Shown one piece after another: positions 1 to 4,931 of a DNA stretch of 5,098 nucleotides. How positions within the stretch are numbered: the stretch's first letter is position 1; every line of letters begins with the position of its first letter. The stretch is from an uncultured Lachnospiraceae bacterium (GTDB taxonomy: Bacteria > Bacillota > Clostridia > Lachnospirales > Lachnospiraceae): positions 1 to 5,098 of the forward strand of contig CAKRPI010000130.1 of assembly GCA_934376945.1 (NCBI GenBank). Direction: 5' to 3'. A program made the translations under genes and the position numbers. The notes below the pieces were generated by a model. It was not told the DNA's origin. It saw only the letters and a program-made list of their open reading frames with translations, and did no database searches.

Positions 1-89
1 ACATAAGTTAAATCATATCTTTGTAAGTAACCTCTAGGATCATATCCCCAAGTATTGGAATCTCCCAATATCAATGCTTTTTTCATCAT
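1..89 (-). CDS. SGNH/GDSL-family hydrolase, N-terminal fragment
   Basis: Partial gene: only the first 29 or so codons are present and the rest lies beyond the left edge. The translation begins MMKKALILGDSNTWGYDP and continues with an Arg-Tyr pair. GDSNTWGYDP is the block I signature of SGNH hydrolases (GDSL-like esterases/lipases/deacetylases), with the nucleophilic serine at residue 11; the NTWGYDP continuation is typical of small cytoplasmic arylesterase-like members. The reaction would be hydrolysis of an ester or acetyl group; the substrate cannot be told. The ATG at 87-89 overlaps the TGA of the upstream MATE gene as ATGA. A second in-frame ATG at 84-86 is equally possible. No clear Shine-Dalgarno precedes it, so translation probably depends on coupling to the transporter gene. 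The family call is firm; the catalytic His and Asp of block V are not visible. Confidence 0.85.
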   Translation of the reverse strand, partial: MMKKALILGDSNTWGYDPRGYLQRYDLTY

Positions 90-1429
90 ACTGCTTTTCT
101 AATTCTTTTACGTACAACCAAAAAACAAATTGTATGTGCAAATATTGTAATCACCCATGAAATAGGATAAGAAACATAGAGTGAAAATTGTGTGTGTAAA
201 GCCTTAAATACGGTGAAGATCCATACAACACGAAAAACACAAACACCGGTTAAAGACATTAACATTGGTAAAATTGAATAGCCTACCCCACGTAAGCTTC
301 CAACTAATGTATCCATCATTCCACATAAGCAATATGTTGCAGAAATAACACTTAATCTTTCAATACCAAACGCAATAACATGTTTGTCATTTGTATAAAT
401 CGAAAGGAGCTGTTGTCCAAAAAAGTAAGCACCTTGCCCTAAGACTAAACCAACAACAGTTACAATGCCTAAACATTCTAAAAGAATTTTATCAATACGA
501 TCAAATTTTTTTGCTCCAAAGTTTTGCGATGTAAACGATAATGATGTTTGATACACAGCATTCATAGATGTATATACAAATCCCTCAATGTTACTTGCAG
601 CCGTATTTCCTGCCATCACAACGGAACCAAACGAATTCACGCTGGATTGAATCAAAACATTTGAAATACTAAAGATGATGCCTTGAAGTCCAGCCGGTAA
701 GCCTACTTCCAACATTTTTAATGCCAATTCTTTATGAAAGCGCATATCCTTTAATTCAAAATGTAAAGGCCCATCCATATGTTTTAAACACAATAAAATT
801 AAGATAGCACTTATTCCTTCTGAGATGATCGTAGCTAAAGCAACCCCAGCTACTCCCATATGAAATACAATCACAAAGAATAAGTTAAACAACACATTTA
901 TAATTCCAGAAATCAACAAAAAATAAAGTGGTCGTTTGGTATCTCCAATGGATCTTAAAATGGCAGCACCAAAATTATAGAGCATAAAAAAGGGCATGCC
1001 TACAAAATAGATACGCATATACAATGATGATAAATCGATAACATCCTCTGGTGTAGCCATCAATTCTAATAATGGCTTAGAAAAAAAGAATCCAATGAAA
1101 ATCATAAGAATCCCACCTACTATTGAAATAAAAATAGCAGTGTGAACCGTTTTCGATGCATTTTCATCATCTCTAGCACCAATATACTTTCCTAATACAA
1201 CATTCGCACCTACACTGATACCAATAAACAAATTAACTAAAAGATTGATTAAAGCACTCGTTGAGCCTACGGCTGCCAATGCTTCACTTCCTGTAAAACG
1301 TCCTACCACAATAATATCAGCAGCATTAAACAATAACTGTAAGCATCCTGATAGAATTAATGGAATCGCAAATATGATTAATTTTTTAAATATTGGACCA
1401 TTACACATATCCACTTGATAACTACGCAT
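86..1429 (-). CDS. MATE-family multidrug/cation efflux transporter
   Basis: A 447-residue polytopic membrane protein that probably exports cationic drugs or metabolites in exchange for Na+ or H+. It has the length and two-bundle layout of MATE proteins (12 expected helices). The N-terminus matches the family: GPIFKKLIIFAIPLILSG (11-28), then QLLFNAAD (31-38 or so) and VVGRFTGSEALAAVG. Later family landmarks are LRSIGDTKRPL (158-168) in the first half, GLPAGLQ (243-249) opening the second bundle, QNFGAKKFDRI (302-312) and LRGVGYSILPM (about 379-389). The closest subgroup is the Firmicutes MepA/NorM-like transporters; substrate is unknown. I chose the ATG at 1427-1429 because GGAG lies 6 bases upstream and the protein then starts MRSYQVDMCNGP, as relatives do. 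A start at 1447 adds six residues but has no ribosome site. The gene has its own likely promoter and is followed by an overlapping SGNH hydrolase gene. It is probably functionally unrelated to the pilus operon upstream. Confidence 0.93.
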   Translation of the reverse strand: MRSYQVDMCNGPIFKKLIIFAIPLILSGCLQLLFNAADIIVVGRFTGSEALAAVGSTSALINLLVNLFIGISVGANVVLGKYIGARDDENASKTVHTAIFISIVGGILMIFIGFFFSKPLLELMATPEDVIDLSSLYMRIYFVGMPFFMLYNFGAAILRSIGDTKRPLYFLLISGIINVLFNLFFVIVFHMGVAGVALATIISEGISAILILLCLKHMDGPLHFELKDMRFHKELALKMLEVGLPAGLQGIIFSISNVLIQSSVNSFGSVVMAGNTAASNIEGFVYTSMNAVYQTSLSFTSQNFGAKKFDRIDKILLECLGIVTVVGLVLGQGAYFFGQQLLSIYTNDKHVIAFGIERLSVISATYCLCGMMDTLVGSLRGVGYSILPMLMSLTGVCVFRVVWIFTVFKALHTQFSLYVSYPISWVITIFAHTICFLVVRKRIRKAV

Positions 1430-1435
1430 ACTTCT

Positions 1436-1440
1436 CTCCC
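1436..1440 (-). promoter_or_regulatory. Ribosome binding site of the MATE gene
   Basis: The minus strand reads AAGGGAGAGAAGT directly before the ATG at 1429; the GGGAG core sits 6 bases from the start codon. This site decides between the 1429 start and the longer 1447 start, which lacks such a sequence. Confidence 0.65.
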
Positions 1441-1454
1441 TTAACATATGTAAG

Positions 1455-1482
1455 ATTATAAACCTTATGCAACAATTATGAA
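1455..1482 (-). promoter_or_regulatory. Probable sigma-A promoter of the MATE-SGNH unit
   Basis: On the minus strand a perfect -10 box TATAAT lies at 1455-1460. A 4-of-6 match to the -35 consensus, TTCATA, lies at 1477-1482 with a 16-base spacer. Transcription would begin near 1448, giving a leader of about 19 bases before the chosen ATG at 1429. That would leave no leader for a start at 1447, which independently favours the shorter protein. The -35 box is weak and overlaps the end of the terminator T-run. This is inference from sequence only. Confidence 0.5.
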
Positions 1483-1517
1483 AGAAAAAAAGAATGAATT
1501 GTAATTTTTCATTCTTT
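1481..1517 (-). terminator. Rho-independent terminator of the pilus-like operon
   Basis: The minus strand has AAAGAATGAA (1508-1517) and its exact complement TTCATTCTTT (1489-1498), separated by a 9-base loop (1499-1507). It is followed by a T-rich run at 1481-1488 broken by one C. The 10-bp stem is perfect but AT-rich. Its upstream arm overlaps the TAA stop codon of pilT (1516-1518), so the terminator sits with no spacer behind the gene. It marks the end of the operon and separates it from the MATE unit. The A-run on the other side could allow some termination on the plus strand as well, but no plus-strand gene is seen. Confidence 0.85.
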
Positions 1518-2571
1518 ATTGAATTCTCACTTTCATTCGATCTGGATGCAAACTGTATTGAATCGCAATTTCCTTTGTGATTTTTCCTTGTTCATATAAC
1601 TCAAAAATCGAATCATCCATCATTTGCATTCCATTTTGGCGATTTGAGAGCATTGTATTCTCAATCTGATGAATTTTATTTTCTCGAATCTGAGAACGAA
1701 TTGCTGGATTCACATGCATTATTTCAAATACTGGAATTAGATTTCCATCTTTGTCTGGAATCAACTGTTCACTAACAACTGACTCTAAAATCATGGATAA
1801 CTGCGAGCGAACTTGATCTTGATGGCCTTGAAACATATCTACAATTCGATCTATGGTATTCACTGCACCCACTGTATGCAATGTAGACAAAATCAAATGG
1901 CCTGTTTCCGCAGCTCTTAAAGCCGTTGATACAGTTTCTTCATCACGCATTTCGCCTAGCAATATGATTTCTGGGGCTTCGCGTAAAGCTGATTTCAAAG
2001 CTGTTAAATAGTTTTTCGTATCATGATATACTTCACGCTGTGAAACAATGGATTTTTTATGTGAATGTAAGAATTCGATTGGATCTTCAATAGTGATAAT
2101 ATGACAATTACGAGTTTCATTCATTCGATCAATCAAACATGCCAAAGTTGTACTCTTACCACTTCCTGCAGGACCACTAACTAAAATAATTCCTTTTCTG
2201 CGATTGGATAAACCTAAAACAGATTCAGGAATATGCAATTCATTGGGATTTGGTAATTCAAATTTTACTACACGCAAAACAGCCGCTTCTGAATTTCGCT
2301 GGCGATATACGTTCACACGAAAGCGTCCTACCTGCGACAAAGAAAAAGAAAAATCATCTTCCCCCTCAGATACAAAATTGTTATAAGAACAATATGGTGC
2401 AAAACCATATAATTGTTGAACAATGTCTCTTGTATCATTAGGCATCATTTTATTTTCACTCACCGCAACCAATTGCTGTCCAATCTTTAACATGCATGGA
2501 CTGCCTGCAACAAAGAAAATATCCGATGCATTGTTTTGTATTGCCTTTTTTAAAATATCAACAACATCCAT
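1516..2571 (-). CDS. pilT: PilT-type type IV pilus ATPase
   Basis: A 351-residue cytoplasmic hexameric ATPase of the GspE/PilT family, the usual PilT length; it would power pilus retraction or filament dynamics at the PilC platform. An N-terminal PAS-like domain (about 1-100) has ASDIFFVAGSP, where most PilT proteins read SDLHL. Then come Walker A GPAGSGKST (133-141), the Asp box IITIEDPIEF (158-167), Walker B with catalytic glutamate IILLGEMRD (202-210), and the His box TGHLILSTLHT (223-233). C-terminal PAIRSQIRE (289-297) matches the AIRNLIRE motif known to be needed for PilT retraction, and MQMMDDSIFELYEQGKI (315-331) is also PilT-like. The run before Walker B reads LREAPE where LREDPD is typical. 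All catalytic residues are kept. The ATG directly abuts the TAG of the upstream gene (TAGATG), with AAAGGAG 8 bases before it. It is the last gene of the operon. PilT is well supported over ComGA or PilB, because the PilB N-terminal domain and zinc-binding cysteines are absent. Whether it retracts, extends or does both here is unknown. Confidence 0.93.
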   Translation of the reverse strand: MDVVDILKKAIQNNASDIFFVAGSPCMLKIGQQLVAVSENKMMPNDTRDIVQQLYGFAPYCSYNNFVSEGEDDFSFSLSQVGRFRVNVYRQRNSEAAVLRVVKFELPNPNELHIPESVLGLSNRRKGIILVSGPAGSGKSTTLACLIDRMNETRNCHIITIEDPIEFLHSHKKSIVSQREVYHDTKNYLTALKSALREAPEIILLGEMRDEETVSTALRAAETGHLILSTLHTVGAVNTIDRIVDMFQGHQDQVRSQLSMILESVVSEQLIPDKDGNLIPVFEIMHVNPAIRSQIRENKIHQIENTMLSNRQNGMQMMDDSIFELYEQGKITKEIAIQYSLHPDRMKVRIQ

Positions 2572-2868
2572 CTATGCCTCTCCTTTCATGATCGTTTTAA
2601 ATATAACTATTTTTTCATCCTTCACTTTAACCTTTAAATATGTATTCCCTTTTATATGAACTAAAAAATCTGTATAATCCTCATTAATCAATTGATGAGC
2701 TTTAATTTCAGCTGCATAATAAGCCTTTTTATATGCATATATACGATTGGTTTGTTCATGAGTTTGATATACCTTATTCGATGTAAATAACACTAACACA
2801 GACATACAAACAATAACAAATATACTTAACATTGTTACAATACCTAATCCAATCCTTGACTGTTTCAT
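2572..2868 (-). CDS. Small membrane protein, GspK/PilX-like minor pilin candidate
   Basis: A 98-residue protein with a short basic N-terminus (MKQSRIG), one hydrophobic helix (about 7-29) and a small outer domain. After the helix comes AYKKAYYAAEIKAHQLI (45-61), which resembles the YYAAE stretch following the N-terminal helix in GspK and PilX minor pilins. If cleaved after Gly7, position +5 of the mature protein is Thr, not Glu; GspK proteins are also known to lack Glu5 and to sit at the pseudopilus tip. The role as tip or minor subunit is therefore inference from position and shape. The ATG at 2866-2868 overlaps the upstream TGA by one base. A TTG at 2869-2871 would add one residue, give the same 4-base overlap as the two preceding junctions, and sit 7 rather than 10 bases from the AGGAGG, so the true start is ambiguous. 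No named domain family is recognised with certainty. Confidence 0.75.
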   Translation of the reverse strand: MKQSRIGLGIVTMLSIFVIVCMSVLVLFTSNKVYQTHEQTNRIYAYKKAYYAAEIKAHQLINEDYTDFLVHIKGNTYLKVKVKDEKIVIFKTIMKGEA

Positions 2869-3188
2869 CAATTGTTTTCCTCCTGATAATAATTGTAATC
2901 CAAAACCTTCGTATCCTTTGCATAAATACGTATTTTGTATTCATTTTGATCAATATTTGTGATTTTGATTATATACATATTCTCGTTCATTTTCTCTTTG
3001 TATACACCAATATCCGCATGTCCTTCAATCTCATTTTGAGCGATAATCATCGCATCTTGACGATATGTGTCTTTTAGTGAAATCTGCATCATTTTCGCAT
3101 AAATTTCAATTAAAATAGTCGAGGCAATCAAGAAAAAGAAGAGCACAAACAATAATTCTAAAAAGAATGAAAATGGTTTTTTAGTCAT
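2868..3188 (-). CDS. Type II secretion/pilus pilin-like protein with Glu5
   Basis: A 106-residue single-pass protein. After a basic leader (MTKKPF) the sequence SFFLELLFVL (7-16) aligns with the prepilin pattern FTLIELLVVL, with Glu11 at the place of Glu+5. The hydrophobic segment runs to about residue 31. It is followed by a helical stretch AMIIAQNEIEG (46-56), like the post-helix region of minor pilins of the GspI/PilV type, and then a small beta-rich end. The residue before the expected cut is Phe6 instead of Gly, so classical prepilin peptidase processing is doubtful. The ATG overlaps the stop of the upstream gene as ATGA and is preceded by GAGGGTG. I read it as a minor pilin or pseudopilin of the filament encoded here; the exact subunit type is inference. 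Confidence 0.8.
   Translation of the reverse strand: MTKKPFSFFLELLFVLFFFLIASTILIEIYAKMMQISLKDTYRQDAMIIAQNEIEGHADIGVYKEKMNENMYIIKITNIDQNEYKIRIYAKDTKVLDYNYYQEENN
2879..2884 (-). promoter_or_regulatory. Strong ribosome binding site inside the preceding gene
   Basis: A perfect AGGAGG on the minus strand, 7 bases before a TTG (2871) and 10 before an ATG (2868). It lies within the last codons of the Glu5-bearing pilin-like gene, so the 98-residue protein can be started independently of coupling. Its spacing is what leaves the TTG/ATG choice open. Confidence 0.75.
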
Positions 3189-3625
3189 GATACACCCTCA
3201 CTTCTTAATTCTACTTGAAATTCAATACCGTTAATTTTACAAAAAACTGTGTTTTTTTCTTGCCATACATCAAATTCTTTGCAAGACATTAAAACTTGAC
3301 CCATAGAGAAATCTGGCTGCATACCTGAAACCACACACAATTCCATTAATTTTGATTTATTTTTATACAAATATGTATCACTATGCGAATCTTGCAACTT
3401 AATAACTTTCTTATTATCTATCGCAAGAATACGAACTCCGTTTTTTTCATCATAGTTATGAATCTTATTCGTGATATATGAAACAGGTGTATACGTTTCA
3501 AAATCACTTTTTGTCCTTCTTTCCAACATCGTATAATTATCAATTTGAATATTGAGTAACATAAAGCAACAAAATGTAAATAAAAACATTAAAGAAAGGG
3601 AAAAGAAAACACCAGTATTCTTCAT
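3185..3625 (-). CDS. DUF4860-like membrane-anchored pilus-cluster protein
   Basis: A 146-residue protein with an N-terminal hydrophobic helix (about 6-26, after MKNTG) and a soluble outer domain. The outer domain contains TPVSYITNKIHNYDEKNG (46-63), followed by a short beta-rich stretch ending LYKNKSKLMELCVVSG (86-101). That pattern resembles, from memory, the DUF4860 family found beside GspF and pilin-like genes in Firmicutes; a profile search is needed to confirm it. The helix begins right after Gly5, as in a prepilin, but mature position +5 is Leu rather than Glu. Cysteines at 19 and 20 lie in the membrane part and 97, 115 and 129 in the outer domain. By order and form it may be the GspJ/ComGF-like minor subunit, which is speculative. 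Start ATG and upstream stop overlap as ATGA; AAAGGGG lies 8 bases upstream. Confidence 0.8.
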   Translation of the reverse strand: MKNTGVFFSLSLMFLFTFCCFMLLNIQIDNYTMLERRTKSDFETYTPVSYITNKIHNYDEKNGVRILAIDNKKVIKLQDSHSDTYLYKNKSKLMELCVVSGMQPDFSMGQVLMSCKEFDVWQEKNTVFCKINGIEFQVELRSEGVS

Positions 3626-3915
3626 GACTCATTCCCCTTTCTATATACATAAATATTTGGATATACGTTGTCACCTTGCCAATCATAAGTGATAAAGTAG
3701 CCGTTTGTATCATATGTAAAGCCGTAATATTTTTTTAAATATTGAATATTTTTTGGATAACGTCCTTCCACACTATAACAACTAATCAATGCAGTATCTA
3801 AACTATTTTTAACTCGATTCGTATCTAGACTCTCTGTACTTTTATTGATATTAGAAAGACCAATTAATAGAAATATCAAAAATAAGCCATAGAACAATAT
3901 ATTCTTTATTCCCAT
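3622..3915 (-). CDS. GspG-like small pilin-like protein (EGxYP family)
   Basis: A 97-residue protein with a hydrophobic N-terminal helix (about 6-21), a charged helical stretch, and then ALISCYSVEGRYPKNIQYL (42-60). The Y...EGRYP...L arrangement recalls the region after the N-terminal helix in GspG/ComGC pseudopilins (typically Y...NGRYP...). The following YYGFTYD, FITYDWQ and NIYVYRK segments are the pattern I recall in uncharacterised pilin-like proteins of Firmicutes pilus clusters. If cleaved after Gly10, position +5 is Phe, so Glu5 is absent. It could be the main filament subunit or a minor one; this is open. I chose the ATG at 3913-3915, four bases after the pilC stop, with a weak GGGG 7 bases upstream. 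An ATG at 3940-3942 would give 106 residues (MFYKHWGSI...) but overlaps pilC by 23 bases and has no ribosome site. Confidence 0.78.
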   Translation of the reverse strand: MGIKNILFYGLFLIFLLIGLSNINKSTESLDTNRVKNSLDTALISCYSVEGRYPKNIQYLKKYYGFTYDTNGYFITYDWQGDNVYPNIYVYRKGNES

Positions 3916-3919
3916 AATA

Positions 3920-4918
3920 CTACCCCAATGTTTGTAAAACATTCATCAAAGGCAGCATAATTGATATTAAAACAAAACCAACTAGCAAAGATAAGCCAGC
4001 TATCATCGTTGGTTCAAGTCGATTTAAAAAACTAGATAACATTCGTTCTAGATCATCTTTATAGTGAACCGATAAAGTTTTTAACACTTCATCTTGATGA
4101 CCACTCTCATCTGCTGCCATCAATAAAGCACCATATCCTTGATTATAAACACCTTCATCAACAAGCGCTCGAGCCAAACTTTCACCTTCAAGTATACGTT
4201 GTTTTGCTTTAACAAGTTTATCTTTTAAAACAGGATGCTCAATAGAACATAATATTATATCCATTGCCTCCACTAAAGGATATCCGCTTGATACAAACAA
4301 AGAAAGAATATATGTAAATTTGGTCATTTCTGTTTGATAATTTAATTGAGTAAGTAAAGGTAATTTCGTAACCCACACTTTATTTGTCTTTTTTTGATAT
4401 AAAACATATAAAATACATCCACAAACAAGAATGATGAATAGAACAAAAAATCCAATATAACTTATAATCTTAGCAGTATTCATTAAAGATAAAGACATTG
4501 ACATTTGTCTTAAAATATTTTCAAATATAGGAAACACTTTAAATATTAATGCTGCAACAATCACAAACATCAATATAATCAATACAAATGGATATGTAAC
4601 AGCATCTTGAATTTGGTAATTCAACTTTTTTTGGCGCTCATAATATACACTTAATTCTTTCAATACGATATCCAAATTTCCTATATTTTGTCCTACAACT
4701 ATCATTTGAATCATATATTCATCAAATTCATTGGACTTTGCGAGTGCATCTGTAAAAGAAATGCCACTTTGCATCATATCTACCAACTGTTTTGCACATC
4801 GACTCACACCCGTATCAAATCCTGCTAACATCTTTAATCCTTCATCAATTTGTAAACCATTAGAGATTGCCAAAGCCAATTCACTAGTGAATATATATTT
4901 TTCATTATTCGTTAACAT
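3920..4918 (-). CDS. pilC: PilC/GspF-type inner-membrane platform protein
   Basis: A 332-residue polytopic membrane protein of the GspF/PilC/ComGB family, the platform on which the cytoplasmic ATPase acts to add or remove pilin subunits. It has two tandem GspF domains: a cytoplasmic helical domain at about 1-100, transmembrane helices at about 111-129 and 151-173, a second cytoplasmic domain at about 195-300, and a last helix at about 304-326. Family landmarks are DAVTYPFVLIILMF (105-118), KVFPIFENIL (127-136), SSGYPLVEAMDI (210-221), ADESGHQDEVL (269-279) and LEPTMIAGLSLLVG (301-314). It is shorter at the N-terminus than Gram-negative PilC (about 400 residues) and close in size to ComGB. The ATG lies 11 bases after the transglutaminase stop, with a strong AGGAGG. 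It should partner the PilT-type ATPase encoded four genes downstream. The orthology label pilC is by family; ComGB-like use cannot be excluded. Confidence 0.93.
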   Translation of the reverse strand: MLTNNEKYIFTSELALAISNGLQIDEGLKMLAGFDTGVSRCAKQLVDMMQSGISFTDALAKSNEFDEYMIQMIVVGQNIGNLDIVLKELSVYYERQKKLNYQIQDAVTYPFVLIILMFVIVAALIFKVFPIFENILRQMSMSLSLMNTAKIISYIGFFVLFIILVCGCILYVLYQKKTNKVWVTKLPLLTQLNYQTEMTKFTYILSLFVSSGYPLVEAMDIILCSIEHPVLKDKLVKAKQRILEGESLARALVDEGVYNQGYGALLMAADESGHQDEVLKTLSVHYKDDLERMLSSFLNRLEPTMIAGLSLLVGFVLISIMLPLMNVLQTLG

Positions 4919-4925
4919 AAATCCC

Positions 4926-4931
4926 CCTCCT
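4926..4931 (-). promoter_or_regulatory. Ribosome binding site of pilC overlapping a stop codon
   Basis: The minus strand reads TATTAGGAGGGGGATTTATG: the AGGAGG begins inside the TAG stop of the transglutaminase-like gene and is 7 bases from the pilC ATG. A ribosome terminating on the upstream gene sits on the pilC initiation site, suggesting coupled synthesis. Confidence 0.85.

Noticed and set aside
1430..1447. Longer start for the MATE protein at 1447
   Set aside because: There is no ribosome site before it, the six extra residues do not look like the family N-terminus, and the predicted transcript start would fall at about 1448.
1467..1472. TTGCAT as the -35 box of the MATE promoter
   Set aside because: Only 6 bases separate it from the TATAAT at 1455-1460, far too short for sigma-A; TTCATA at 1477-1482 with a 16-base spacer fits better.
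2204..2659. Three overlapping open frames on the plus strand (2204-2386, 2250-2441, 2423-2659)
   Set aside because: They lie opposite the well-supported pilT gene and its upstream neighbour, have low-complexity or ordinary antisense-like composition, and show no recognisable domain.
2832..3077. Plus-strand open frame of 81 codons rich in hydrophobic residues
   Set aside because: It is the antisense shadow of the pilin-like genes; AT-rich coding DNA gives Ile/Leu/Val-rich antisense frames. No family resemblance is seen.
3916..3942. Longer start for the GspG-like protein at 3942
   Set aside because: It would overlap pilC by 23 bases and has no Shine-Dalgarno sequence; the ATG at 3915 sits four bases after the pilC stop and gives a normal leader length before the hydrophobic helix. 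Not fully excluded.
1516..4918. A standard comG competence operon
   Set aside because: The ATPase has PilT hallmarks (AIRxxIRE, GMQMMDDSI), it comes last rather than first in the operon, and the small proteins do not show a clear ComGC with a prepilin site. A distant relationship remains possible.
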